The position numbers and the translations under genes were made by a program. The notes beneath the pieces were generated by a model. That model was not told the origin of the DNA and did no database searches. It saw nothing but the letters and a program-made list of their open reading frames with translations. A DNA stretch of 64,000 nucleotides from Desertivirga arenae (lineage in GTDB: Bacteria > Bacteroidota > Bacteroidia > Sphingobacteriales > Sphingobacteriaceae), in the NCBI RefSeq assembly GCF_017355785.1, contig NZ_JAFEWE010000007.1, forward strand, positions 233,570 through 297,569. Direction: 5' to 3'. Below, one piece after another: positions 8,578 to 16,077 of the stretch (position 1 is its first letter; every line of letters starts with the position of its first letter).

Positions 8578-10056
8578 ATGAAATTACATTATTTTTCAGC
8601 TTCACAAGTTTCTATGAACGTCTCGGGAAAGTTCTATACTGCTATTGCTGTTCTCTGTTTTATTGTTTTGCTGTATATACATTATATATTAATATTCAAT
8701 ACCTACGAATTAAAGAATAAGCAGTATAATCTGGAAGAGAAGGTGATTTTGAACGAAGCTTATGGAGGCTCAATTCCTAATGATAAGGTTTATCCTGGGG
8801 GCCAGCGCGTCCTGGATAAGTATATTAACCAGAACATTCGCCGGTTCGAATTACTGCATAAAACCCGGCCAACTGCTTTTGATCAATTGGCCCGGCGTGT
8901 TTGCGATAGTGTTTTCGCAGAATTAAGAGCGAAAAGCGTAATGGACTCCCTCTTTAGGGAGATCATCAAAAAGTACAATCTTAGTAAAGAACTTAGGTAT
9001 TTGCTTACTATCGAAAAGCTTTCTGTTACCTTCGATGGTAATAATTACCACACTCTTTATCCTTTTAGTAAGGGAGCACCTAATAACCCTTATAAATATA
9101 CCTCGGCAGAAGGGGTGATTATTGACGGTAGCCTGGCTGCACCAGATAAGCAGAATGAGGTTTCAACAGTATCTGTAACTACTCCGGAAGCTTACAGCTA
9201 TCAGATCACTTTCAGTCTTTTTGCCGACTATGACAATAGAACAATGAAGATCATCCGCGATATGAGTCCGACTTTTCTTTTGTCCTTATCATCCATCCTT
9301 TTTGTTGTAGGGATTTACTTTTTTACATACAGGAATTGGCAGCGCCAAAAGAAACTTTCGGAGATGAAGACAGACTTTCTGAATAGCATTACTCATGAAT
9401 TCAATACCCCCTTAAGCACTATTCTTGTTGCAAATAAGAGCCTTCAGAATCCAGAGATCATCGAGAACAGGGATAATGTTTACAACCTTGCCGAAGTTAT
9501 TCAGAGGCAAGCTACCCGTTTGCAGGCTCTTATTAACCTGGCCCTTGATATAACAGCTATGCCTTCACGTAATCTTCAAAAGGAAATTTATGATTTCAAC
9601 AGCCTGATATCGGAAATTATCGAAGATTATAAGATAAAATGCCAGAATAAAGTTCAAATCAGTTTTAATAAAGAAATTGCCAGAGAGAATGTCCTTTTGG
9701 ATCGTTTTCTTTTTACCACCACCCTTTACAATCTTTTTGATAATGCGGTGAAGTATAACAGGGCGCAGAACAAGCAAATCCAAATAGAAACTAAATATGA
9801 GGGGGATTTTGTTGTTCTTTCCATAGAAGACAATGGAATTGGTATTCCAACTATGATAAAAAACCAGGTATTTGATAAATTTTACCGGGGAAAGAATGAA
9901 ATCGGAGCTGGAGGTCTTGGATTAGGCCTCTTTTATGTCCGGCAATCCATAGATGCACATGGATGGTCAATAAAAATTAATAGTGAACACGAAAATGGGA
10001 GTAAATTTTCTATTTTTATTCCTAGGATGAGAGAAATAAAGCCAAATGAGGTATAA
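8578..10056 (+). CDS. Membrane sensor histidine kinase
   Basis: The 492-residue protein has a transmembrane helix at about 19-40, a periplasmic sensor region of about 190 residues with no family I recognise, a second helix at about 233-252, then HisKA with the H-box FLNSITHEFNTPLSTI (His273) and HATPase_c: N-box LYNLFDNAVKYN, G1 IEDNGIGIP, F-box FDKFYRG and G2 GLGLGLFYVRQS. It autophosphorylates and passes phosphate to the response regulator whose gene overlaps its 3' end by 11 bases. Layout and partner type resemble the RprX/RprY pair of Bacteroides, but orthology was not tested. It lies beside the glycan locus, yet classical hybrid PUL sensors look different. Start could also be Met13. Confidence 0.92.
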   Translation: MKLHYFSASQVSMNVSGKFYTAIAVLCFIVLLYIHYILIFNTYELKNKQYNLEEKVILNEAYGGSIPNDKVYPGGQRVLDKYINQNIRRFELLHKTRPTAFDQLARRVCDSVFAELRAKSVMDSLFREIIKKYNLSKELRYLLTIEKLSVTFDGNNYHTLYPFSKGAPNNPYKYTSAEGVIIDGSLAAPDKQNEVSTVSVTTPEAYSYQITFSLFADYDNRTMKIIRDMSPTFLLSLSSILFVVGIYFFTYRNWQRQKKLSEMKTDFLNSITHEFNTPLSTILVANKSLQNPEIIENRDNVYNLAEVIQRQATRLQALINLALDITAMPSRNLQKEIYDFNSLISEIIEDYKIKCQNKVQISFNKEIARENVLLDRFLFTTTLYNLFDNAVKYNRAQNKQIQIETKYEGDFVVLSIEDNGIGIPTMIKNQVFDKFYRGKNEIGAGGLGLGLFYVRQSIDAHGWSIKINSEHENGSKFSIFIPRMREIKPNEV

Positions 10057-10768
10057 ACTACTATTTGTAGAGGATGAAGCGGATCTTGGCAATGTAACCG
10101 CACAATATCTTGGGTTTATGAATTTCGATGTTGTGTGGCGTTCTTCTGCAGAGGAGGCTTTTCAAACGTATCGGGAATCACCCGAAGCGTTTGATCTACT
10201 GCTTCTTGACGTTCAATTGCCGGATTTCAGTGGCTTCGACCTTGCTGAGCGCATCATCAGAATTAACAGCAAGCAACCGTTTCTTTTCCTTACAGCAAAG
10301 AATGATAAGAAAGATCGTTTACAGGGTTTGAACATTGGCGCTGATGATTACATAATAAAGCCTTTTGATATTGACGAACTTGTTCTTCGTATCCGTAATA
10401 TCCTGCGCCGGCAATCGAAGACTGAGGAAAAGGGAGGAAATTCCAATTCAGACGAAATTGTGATAGGTGATATTCTATTCCAGAAAAACCTTCTTCAACT
10501 AAACTTTACCAACAATCATACTCTTACATTAACGGTAAGAGAGGCCGAGCTTCTGGAATATTTGAGTAAGAACCCGGACCGTGTGCTTAAAAGAGAAGAT
10601 ATTCTTCTGCAATTATGGGGAGATAATGATTATTTTATGGGTAGGAGTCTGGATGTGTTTATCTCCAGGTTACGAAAAGCATTAATCCATTCCGCTACAA
10701 TAAGTATAGATAATGTTTACGGTATGGGCTTTATTTTTAATACCAGGAAAGGAGATAACGCTCGGTAG
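10046..10768 (+). CDS. OmpR-family response regulator
   Basis: The 240-residue protein consists of a REC domain (acidic EDE at 9-11, phospho-acceptor Asp55 in LLLLDVQLPD, Lys in YIIKPF) and a C-terminal winged helix (about 135-235, TVREAELLEYLSKNPDRVLKR, SLDVFISRLRKAL, VYGMGFIF). Its ATG lies inside the last codons of the kinase gene (11-base overlap), so the two are translationally coupled. The domain set matches RprY-like regulators. The rpsF promoter begins about 35 bases after its stop, and no clear terminator was seen in between. Confidence 0.93.
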   Translation: MRYKLLFVEDEADLGNVTAQYLGFMNFDVVWRSSAEEAFQTYRESPEAFDLLLLDVQLPDFSGFDLAERIIRINSKQPFLFLTAKNDKKDRLQGLNIGADDYIIKPFDIDELVLRIRNILRRQSKTEEKGGNSNSDEIVIGDILFQKNLLQLNFTNNHTLTLTVREAELLEYLSKNPDRVLKREDILLQLWGDNDYFMGRSLDVFISRLRKALIHSATISIDNVYGMGFIFNTRKGDNAR

Positions 10769-10802
10769 CACTTATTGTGGCTCAGATTTTCTCATTATGC
10801 GT

Positions 10803-10833
10803 TTTGATTTTAATTCCTTTATTTCTACATTTG
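10803..10833 (+). promoter_or_regulatory. Bacteroidota sigma-ABfr-type promoter for rpsF operon
   Basis: TTTG at 10803-10806, 19 nt, then TACATTTG at 10826-10833. This matches the phylum consensus TTTG-N19-TAnnTTTG exactly. Transcription would start near 10840, giving a leader of about 40 nt before the rpsF ATG. Confidence 0.8.
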
Positions 10834-10878
10834 CACTCCCTTTGTTAAAGGGTTAATTAATTGATAAACAAACAGAAA

Positions 10879-11244
10879 ATGCAACAGTACGAAACAGTGA
10901 TCGTTCTTACCCCGTTGTTATCTGATGAAGCTGCGAAAGAGGTTATTGCCAAATTCCGCGGTGTTTTAACTGATAACGGAGCCGAAATTATCCATGAGGA
11001 TAATTGGGGTTTGAAAAAACTAGCGTATCCAATCCAAAAGAAAACAACTGGATACTATCACCTAATTGAATTTAAGGCTCCGGGTGAATTAATCAATAAA
11101 CTGGAGGTTGAATACAAGCGTGATGAGCGTGTGATGCGTTTCTTAACGATTGCTCTTGACAAGCATGCACGTGCTTATAGCGAGAAAAAACGTAGTGGCG
11201 CTTTCAATCAGAAAAAACAACAAACTGAGGAGGTAGCTGGATAA
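10879..11244 (+). CDS. rpsF: 30S ribosomal protein bS6
   Basis: The start used here is the ATG at 10879, giving MQQYETVIVLTPLLSDEAAKE, the normal beginning of bS6; a TTG 18 bases upstream is in frame but adds residues not expected in the family. The 121-residue protein has the ferredoxin-like S6 fold and conserved NWGLKKLAYPIQKKTTGYYHLIEF-type core. It binds 16S rRNA with bS18 on the platform. No Shine-Dalgarno sequence precedes it, as is usual in this phylum. The first of three ribosomal genes; its stop overlaps the rpsR start by one base (TAATG). Confidence 0.96.
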   Translation: MQQYETVIVLTPLLSDEAAKEVIAKFRGVLTDNGAEIIHEDNWGLKKLAYPIQKKTTGYYHLIEFKAPGELINKLEVEYKRDERVMRFLTIALDKHARAYSEKKRSGAFNQKKQQTEEVAG

Positions 11245-11507
11245 TGGCAAGAGAACAAATTCAATACGTAACTGCTCCTAAAGTAGAGGACAACCGTAAA
11301 AAGTATTGCCGTTTCAAAAAGAACGGTATTAAATATATCGATTACAAAGACGCTAACTTCCTTTTGAAGTTTGTTAACGATCAAGGTAAAGTATTACCAC
11401 GTCGTTTAACCGGTACTTCTTTGAAGTTTCAGCGTAAGGTGGCTCAGGCGGTTAAGCGTGCTCGTCACATCGGTATTTTACCATATGTTACTGATTCATT
11501 AAAATAA
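11244..11507 (+). CDS. rpsR: 30S ribosomal protein bS18
   Basis: The 87-residue protein carries the bS18 core KYCRFKKNGIKYIDYKD, RRLTGTSLKFQRKV and AVKRARHIGILPY. It partners bS6 on the 30S platform. The ATG overlaps the rpsF stop (TAATG). GAGGAGGT at 11227-11234, about 9 nt upstream, is a strong Shine-Dalgarno sequence, unusual in Bacteroidota, where bS6, bS18 and bS21 are known to sequester the 16S anti-SD. This is discussed as a finding. Confidence 0.97.
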   Translation: MAREQIQYVTAPKVEDNRKKYCRFKKNGIKYIDYKDANFLLKFVNDQGKVLPRRLTGTSLKFQRKVAQAVKRARHIGILPYVTDSLK

Positions 11508-11509
11508 TT

Positions 11510-11515
11510 GGAGGT
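11510..11515 (+). promoter_or_regulatory. Strong Shine-Dalgarno sequence before rplI
   Basis: GGAGGT lies 8 nt before the rplI ATG at 11524, at canonical spacing. Most genes in this window have no such sequence. A similar one (GAGGAGGT, 11227-11234) precedes rpsR. Confidence 0.7.
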
Positions 11516-11523
11516 ATTACGAC

Positions 11524-11967
11524 ATGGAAATTATTTTAAAACAGGATGTTAAAAACCTTGGCGAGAAAGACGACGTAGTTAAAGTAAAGCCAGGTTACGG
11601 ACGTAACTACTTAATTCCACAAGGATTTGCTACTTTAGCTACTCCTTCTGCAAAGAAAGTACTTGCTGAAAACTTGAAACAAGCTCAATTCAAACAAGAG
11701 AAGATTAAAAATGATGCTCTTGCAATTGCAGCTCGTTTAGAGAATGTTAAACTTACTATCGGCGCTAAAGCTGGTGAAAGTGGTAAAATCTTTGGTGCTG
11801 TTAACACTATTCAGGTAGCAGATGCATTGAAGAAAGAAGGATTCGATGTTGATCGTCGCCGTATTACTTTCGAAACTGAACCTAAGTTTGTAGGTGAATA
11901 TATTGCTAACTTAAACTTACATAAAGAAGTTAAAGTTAAAGTTGCTTTTGAAGTTGTAGCTGAATAA
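11524..11967 (+). CDS. rplI: 50S ribosomal protein bL9
   Basis: The 147-residue protein begins MEIILKQDVKNLGEKDDVVKVKPGYGRNYL, the hallmark N-terminal domain of bL9, joined by a long helix (about 40-75) to the C-terminal rRNA-binding domain (KLTIGAKAGESGKIFGAVNTIQVADAL). Third gene of the rpsF-rpsR-rplI operon, 16 bp after rpsR with an SD at 11510-11515, and followed by an intrinsic terminator. Length is normal for the family. Confidence 0.97.
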   Translation: MEIILKQDVKNLGEKDDVVKVKPGYGRNYLIPQGFATLATPSAKKVLAENLKQAQFKQEKIKNDALAIAARLENVKLTIGAKAGESGKIFGAVNTIQVADALKKEGFDVDRRRITFETEPKFVGEYIANLNLHKEVKVKVAFEVVAE

Positions 11968-11993
11968 GCTTTCTTTCGAAAGAAAATAAAATT

Positions 11994-12030
11994 AAAGTGC
12001 TTCTGGTAATTTATCAGAAGCACTTTTTAT
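11994..12030 (+). terminator. Intrinsic terminator of the rpsF-rpsR-rplI operon
   Basis: AAAGTGCTTCTG, 9-nt loop, CAGAAGCACTTTTTATTTTT: a 12-bp stem with a T-rich tail. The tail runs into the -7 box of the next gene (12028-12035). Confidence 0.88.
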
Positions 12031-12035
12031 TTTTG
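12028..12035 (+). promoter_or_regulatory. -7 promoter box for mtgA, overlapping the rplI terminator tail
   Basis: TATTTTTG matches TAnnTTTG and ends 5 nt before the mtgA ATG at 12041. With the usual start 6-8 nt past this box, the transcript would begin at or next to the start codon, so a leaderless message is predicted. No good -33 TTTG was seen at the expected distance, where the rplI terminator stem lies. Confidence 0.55.
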
Positions 12036-12040
12036 CCCCG

Positions 12041-12766
12041 ATGCCTCCTGCAAAGAAAAAGTCCCCAAAGAAAAGCTCTACCAGATTCTCCAGATTTCTT
12101 TTGATAGCCAAGAAAGTACTTCTATGGTTTTTTATCATTTCTATATCCTGGGTTATACTCTACCGTTTTATTAATCCTCCTGTTACGCTATTAATGCTCC
12201 AAAGAGGAATAGGAGGTGTTGTTTCCGGAGATGGGTGGAAACTGGAGAAAGAATGGCGTAGTGCGGATGAATTGTCCAATAATCTTAAGCTTGCCGCTGT
12301 AGCTGGTGAAGACGCTAATTTCCTGCATCATTTTGGGTTTGATTTTAAATCAATTCAAAAGGCGTATGCGAAAAATAAAGCAGGAAAGCCAATAAGAGGC
12401 GGGAGTACTATTAGTCAGCAAACAGCGAAAAACGTTTTTTTATGGCCTGGTCGCTCTTATATAAGAAAGGCTTTTGAAGCATATTTTACGCTGCTTATCG
12501 AGATCTTTTGGAGTAAAGAAAGGATTCTTGAGGTATACTTGAACGTTGCTGAAATGGGAGACGGCATTTATGGTGCCGAGGCTGCAACAAGAGAGTACTA
12601 TCACAAGTCGTCACACCGATTAACGAAAGGGCAAGCTGCATTGCTTATTGCAGTGCTGCCTAATCCCAGAAAATGGTCGCCCGCTCATCCAACCAAGTAT
12701 ATTTACTATAAGCAGTATTTGATATTGAGAAATATGAGGAGAATTGGTAAGCTTCGATTTGACTAG
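12041..12766 (+). CDS. mtgA: Monofunctional peptidoglycan transglycosylase
   Basis: The 241-residue protein has a basic N-terminus, one transmembrane helix (about 20-42) and a GT51 domain: AVAGEDANFLHHFGFD with catalytic Glu90, GGSTISQQTAKNVFLWPGRS, KERILEVYLNVAEMGDGIYGAEAA and AALLIAVLPNPRKWSP. It polymerises lipid II into glycan strands at the outer face of the inner membrane without a transpeptidase domain. Length matches MtgA. The next in-frame Met is at residue 53, past the membrane helix, so the 12041 start is firm although almost no leader exists. Convergent with the gene at 12801. Confidence 0.95.
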   Translation: MPPAKKKSPKKSSTRFSRFLLIAKKVLLWFFIISISWVILYRFINPPVTLLMLQRGIGGVVSGDGWKLEKEWRSADELSNNLKLAAVAGEDANFLHHFGFDFKSIQKAYAKNKAGKPIRGGSTISQQTAKNVFLWPGRSYIRKAFEAYFTLLIEIFWSKERILEVYLNVAEMGDGIYGAEAATREYYHKSSHRLTKGQAALLIAVLPNPRKWSPAHPTKYIYYKQYLILRNMRRIGKLRFD

Positions 12767-12800
12767 TCTGTTCTAATCAAATCAAAAGCTTTCCTGTACT

Positions 12801-13286
12801 TTATCCGACAGGGTTTAGGTTGAAGACTCTTTTATGCCAGCTTTGCTTAAAGGGAGTCTCCCAATTCTCGTCTAATTCTTTCCTGGTCTGGACTAGATTG
12901 TTAAATACTATGGTATCCTCAGTTATTTTTCCATCCCGAATTAGTCCTTCAAATTCAATTCTGTTACATGATAATACCTGTTCTTGCTGCTTATAGGCAA
13001 TGTTAAACCGGTCAAAAAGATTTACCTTATATTCCGCCTCAATCTGCTGCATAAGTTTAACTGATTTATCAATAGAGCAGCCTGTAGCTCCGGCCTGACT
13101 TTCATCAACCATTAATATAAGGAAGCGATCAAACCTTATTTCTGCAAATGCTGACAGTTGGTGGCCATGAGCTTGCCATTGACCGGTAAAAGCCGTTAAT
13201 AATGCTTCTATTTCTGTTTTCTCCGTATCTGTAAAGGGTCGGTCAGACTGATAAATCCATACCCTTGAATTTTCTGAAATTTGCAT
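12801..13286 (-). CDS. Conserved Bacteroidota protein (often labelled ABC transporter ATPase)
   Basis: The 161-residue protein begins SENSRVWIYQSDRPFTDTEK and contains FAEIRFDRFLILMVDESQAGATGCSIDKSV and FNNLVQTRKELDENWETP. I recognise this as a small conserved family in Bacteroidota that databases commonly call ABC transporter ATPase. It has no Walker A, signature or Walker B motif visible, so that name looks unjustified. No signal peptide or membrane helix; cytosolic. Transcribed divergently from the gene at 13339 across a 52-bp gap. Function unknown. Confidence 0.75.
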   Translation of the reverse strand: MQISENSRVWIYQSDRPFTDTEKTEIEALLTAFTGQWQAHGHQLSAFAEIRFDRFLILMVDESQAGATGCSIDKSVKLMQQIEAEYKVNLFDRFNIAYKQQEQVLSCNRIEFEGLIRDGKITEDTIVFNNLVQTRKELDENWETPFKQSWHKRVFNLNPVG

Positions 13287-13338
13287 AATGTAAAGGTACT
13301 TAATTCTTAAATTAGTGGAGGTTTAGCTTTTCCAAATC

Positions 13339-13806
13339 ATGTTTTATAATTGTCAAAAAGGACCTATCCTGATTTTGTTTTTTACCATGTGTTTTCTTTT
13401 TTCGGCATATTCAGATGATACTATTCCACAGAACTTTAGATGGGCTGAAAGTTACGTTAAGAGTTGTTTTGATGCAACTGCTGGTAATCAAAAGCTAAAG
13501 AAATGGGAGCTGTCAATCACGGACAAGGGCTTCTTTAGATTCAGGAAATATTATATAAACGGAAAACAAGAGTATTTTTCATTCAATCTAAAGAGGTTTG
13601 ATCATCTTACCTACCTGGGGACAGAAGAGTTTGGCCAAATTGTTTTGAGGACAAAGCAGGATGACATTATTGTTCAAACTTATAACGATCCGAAAGGTAA
13701 TATAGACTCTATGGCACATGAATTAAAAATTCCAGTGATTAATGTGCATGTTGAATTGCTGGATAGTTTAAATATTAACCTGTCTTATTTGATGAAAGAA
13801 AACTAG
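13339..13806 (+). CDS. Secreted hypothetical protein
   Basis: A 155-residue product with an N-terminal hydrophobic signal (about 8-24, ILILFFTMCFLFSAYS) and a mature domain of mixed strands (WELSITDKGFFRFRKYYINGKQEYFSFNLKRF, TYLGTEEFGQIVLRT, DIIVQTYNDPKGNIDSM). I do not recognise the family. Composition and codon use look like those of its neighbours. Probably periplasmic, as there is no lipobox. It stands alone, followed by a non-coding stretch of about 340 bases holding a predicted small RNA and tRNA-Phe. Confidence 0.6.
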   Translation: MFYNCQKGPILILFFTMCFLFSAYSDDTIPQNFRWAESYVKSCFDATAGNQKLKKWELSITDKGFFRFRKYYINGKQEYFSFNLKRFDHLTYLGTEEFGQIVLRTKQDDIIVQTYNDPKGNIDSMAHELKIPVINVHVELLDSLNINLSYLMKEN

Positions 13807-13857
13807 CCTAAAATCATACTTTTATTTAAAAAAGGCCAAGGAATTGTTAATTTATTA

Positions 13858-13887
13858 TTGAATAGATAAGATATATCTCTATTTTTG
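13858..13887 (+). promoter_or_regulatory. Orphan Bacteroidota-type promoter
   Basis: TTG at 13858-13860, 19 nt, TATTTTTG at 13880-13887. Element sequence and spacing fit the phylum consensus. No ORF follows; the predicted transcript from about 13893 ends in the hairpin at 13941-13990. Confidence 0.65.
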
Positions 13888-13892
13888 TTGTG

Positions 13893-13990
13893 GAAGTTAA
13901 TGCTCTCATAGATTTAACTTCTGATTAATGATTAATGTGTTAAAATAAGATGGCTCGTTTCTCCCAAGGCAACGAGCCATACTTATTTTA
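13893..13990 (+). ncRNA. Predicted small RNA of about 100 nt, family unknown
   Basis: A consensus-like promoter (13858-13887) is followed by a 5' hairpin (GAAGTTAA at 13893-13900 pairing with TTAACTTC at 13914-13921), an AU-rich single-stranded stretch and a long terminal hairpin (13941-13990). No ORF of useful length is present. The layout, a 5' stem, linker and terminator, is typical of an independent small RNA. I recognise no known RNA family (not tmRNA, RNase P, SRP or a tRNA). Existence of a transcript is inference from the signals. Confidence 0.5.
13941..13990 (+). terminator. Long hairpin terminator of the predicted small RNA
   Basis: TAAAATAAG plus ATGGCTCGTT pair with AACGAGCCAT plus CTTATTTTA around an 11-nt loop, with a single unpaired A. 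The A/T-rich flanks make the hairpin usable in either direction. No plus-strand gene other than the predicted small RNA ends just upstream. Confidence 0.7.
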
Positions 13991-14123
13991 AGCCCTTCCT
14001 TAACGGATAGATCAGGTCCAAGCTTACCTGTCCTATTATTGTAATTCAAACCTCATATAATAGAAGGTTGAAGAGTGGTTTTAAGTTTTTTTTAAAAAAG
14101 TTTTTTTAAATCAAAAAAGAACT

Positions 14124-14131
14124 TACATTTG
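14124..14131 (+). promoter_or_regulatory. -7 promoter box for tRNA-Phe
   Basis: TACATTTG fits TAnnTTTG and lies 16 nt before the mature 5' end of the tRNA. The region 14090-14120 upstream is a run of T and A tracts, with TTTT rather than TTTG at the -33 position. Confidence 0.6.
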
Positions 14132-14146
14132 CAGCCCCAACGGGAT

Positions 14147-14219
14147 GGTATCATAGCTCAGTTGGTAGAGCAAAGGACTGAAAATCCTTGTGTCGCTGGT
14201 TCGATTCCAGCTGATACCA
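14147..14219 (+). tRNA. tRNA-Phe (anticodon GAA)
   Basis: A full 73-nt cloverleaf: acceptor GGTATCA/TGATACC, D-arm GCTC..GAGC, anticodon arm AAGGA-CTGAAAA-TCCTT with GAA at 14180-14182, variable GTGTC, T-arm GCTGG-TTCGATT-CCAGC, discriminator A. The 3' CCA is not encoded (CAA follows). A hairpin terminator comes directly after, so it is a single-gene transcript. Confidence 0.97.
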
Positions 14220-14220
14220 C

Positions 14221-14256
14221 AAAAAGGTTTCTTCTAATAGAAGAGACCTTTTTTTA
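14221..14256 (+). terminator. Intrinsic terminator of tRNA-Phe
   Basis: AAAAAGGT-T-TCTTC, short loop, GAAGA-G-ACCTTTTTTT, starting two bases after the mature tRNA 3' end. Confidence 0.85.
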
Positions 14257-14316
14257 TGCTTAAATTCTTCAGTCAATTATTCTTGTAGGTAGGCTTGCTT
14301 GAAATTAATAAGGTTA

Positions 14317-14724
14317 TTATGGGTTTATCTTTGCAAAGATCACACCCGCTACTACAGACTGCACAAAGCCGTACAAAAACCAGCTCGCTACCATTGTTAT
14401 AGTAATGTCTAAGGAGCTAAATGTGATCCACATTACTGGCAGTAAGGCAACGAGAGCATAGATAAGTCCAAATTCAATACCTCTGAGAAGAAAATGTCCG
14501 CTGAATAAACTTTTAAACCTTTCCCAAAACCAGGAAAGTGCAAAGCTGATGATAAAAGCGTGCAGATAAAAAAGAATATCTCTGCTTCCATCTGAGTTGA
14601 AAAGAGGATTATTATAGAGTAGAAAGAATTCGGGAAAGAATCTAATGGCAAGATACAGTCCGCCGTAACTAATAATGAATAAACTAACACCAGCTATTAG
14701 CCCAGAATACAGTATCTTTTTCAT
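14317..14724 (-). CDS. Small four-helix integral membrane protein, unknown
   Basis: A 135-residue hydrophobic protein with four likely transmembrane segments (about 6-29, 50-68, 80-99 and 106-131) separated by short polar loops (FFPEFFLLYNNPLFNSDGSRD; WERFKSLFSGHF). I do not recognise the family and see no catalytic motif. It is 53 bases downstream of the regulator gene on the same strand and could be cotranscribed with it. The gene ends shortly after tRNA-Phe, from the opposite strand. It is very probably a real gene judging by its coherent membrane topology. Confidence 0.6.
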   Translation of the reverse strand: MKKILYSGLIAGVSLFIISYGGLYLAIRFFPEFFLLYNNPLFNSDGSRDILFYLHAFIISFALSWFWERFKSLFSGHFLLRGIEFGLIYALVALLPVMWITFSSLDITITMVASWFLYGFVQSVVAGVIFAKINP

Positions 14725-14777
14725 CTATCGTTAGCCCTTTACAACCATGCAGGCATAAGCGAAATTAATGATTTTAA

Positions 14778-15896
14778 CTAAGGTTGGGGATGATCTGTAT
14801 TTTTTTGAATGGTGACCTCCGTCATTTTTATTTCAGAGCCTGGGAAGTTTCTTAATCGTTCCTCATCTAAAATTATAATGCGCCCCTCTTGTATATCAAT
14901 TAGTTTGTCGGCTTTGAATTCCTTTAGCATCCTAATCAATGATTCGTGGGCGGATCCAATAATGTGTGCCAGATCTTCCCTTGAGATCTCTATAGAGGAA
15001 TATCCGCTCCGGGTGTTGCTAAACTTTTCGGCCACTTCAATGATTCCGTTTGCTATTCTTTTGCGTAAGGGATCGTAAGCCATCTTAATAAGTCTTTCTT
15101 CCTTCCGTGTTAATTCATGAGACATAATCTCCAGGAACTGTCTGGCTGTATGGGTGTCGTGGTTTAGTATTTCCAGAAAGTCTGTTTTCGGAATGAGGAT
15201 CAGTTCGGCCTCTTCAATCACCTGTGCATTCTCAGTATAAAGGATCTGTTCGAGAATTTGCCTGTGTCCTAGAAAATCACCCTCTCCATAAATATTTGTA
15301 ATTAACTCTTTACCTTCATGAAGTCTGTACTCCTTCAGCTTTCCCGATAGTACATAAAATACTGTCGAGGGTTTCTGGCCTACGCTATATAAAATATGTC
15401 TCTTTTTGTACCGGTATGATTCTTTATATCTGTTTTTAAGATCGATCGTGTTTGCCGGATCTGCCGGCTTTTGCTGCTCCTCAGTGGGATTGGGAGGTGT
15501 CGCAAAGGTTTTGCGAAGTTCTTCTGATTTTTTCAGGCGCAAATCGATGGTCTGGAGAAGTTCAATTTCTTTAAGGGGTTTAATAAGGTAGTCATCTGCA
15601 CCCATTCCCATTCCCTTTCTCAGATCTTCAGACTCGTTTTTACCGCTTAGGAAAATAAAAGGAGTAAGTTTTGTCTGCGGATGCCTGCTCAGGATATTAA
15701 GTACACCGTAGCCGTCGATGCCCGGCATTATTACATCACATAAGATCAAGTCGGGTATTTCAAGTAGCGCTTTTTCGATTCCGCTTCTTCCATTAGCTGC
15801 TGTAATCGGAATGAATTCGCAAAGGGTAAGCATTTCAGCGAGGCTATCTCTTAAAGATTCGTCGTCATCGATTAACAAAATCTTTTTCATGTTCAT
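14778..15896 (-). CDS. Response regulator with REC, cyclic-nucleotide-binding and Crp-type HTH domains
   Basis: The 372-residue protein fuses a CheY-like receiver (1-122; acidic D10-D12, phospho-acceptor Asp54 in LILCDVIMPGIDGYG, YLIKPL) to a cNMP-binding domain (about 150-275; SYRYKKRHILYSVGQKPSTVFYVLSGKLKEY) and a Crp/FNR winged helix (about 290-350; SSIEISREDLAHIIGSAHESLIRML). Phosphorylation and an effector could both control DNA binding. No cognate kinase gene is adjacent. It is divergent from a universal stress protein gene across 181 bp, suggesting it may control that gene. Start could be Met1 or Met3. Confidence 0.9.
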   Translation of the reverse strand: MNMKKILLIDDDESLRDSLAEMLTLCEFIPITAANGRSGIEKALLEIPDLILCDVIMPGIDGYGVLNILSRHPQTKLTPFIFLSGKNESEDLRKGMGMGADDYLIKPLKEIELLQTIDLRLKKSEELRKTFATPPNPTEEQQKPADPANTIDLKNRYKESYRYKKRHILYSVGQKPSTVFYVLSGKLKEYRLHEGKELITNIYGEGDFLGHRQILEQILYTENAQVIEEAELILIPKTDFLEILNHDTHTARQFLEIMSHELTRKEERLIKMAYDPLRKRIANGIIEVAEKFSNTRSGYSSIEISREDLAHIIGSAHESLIRMLKEFKADKLIDIQEGRIIILDEERLRNFPGSEIKMTEVTIQKNTDHPQP

Positions 15897-16077
15897 TTGT
15901 GTAAAAGCGGATAACAGGAAAACGCAACATTAAGGGAGGATTGCAAGCGCTATCTTAACATTCATTTAATAATACAAAAGTGTAATGATGGCGGTCTTAA
16001 TAAAATGAGGAGGGTCATATTTTGGAATTTGTTATTTTCTCATTAGAGAAGTAGTATAATCAGAGTCAAAAGTATTA

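Noticed and set aside
10861..10878. TTG start for rpsF at 10861
   Set aside because: The ATG at 10879 gives the standard bS6 N-terminus MQQYETV; the extra residues are unlike the family.
12801..13286. ABC transporter ATPase as functional name
   Set aside because: No Walker A, Walker B or LSGGQ-like motif is visible in the 161 residues; the common database label appears to be a carried-over error.
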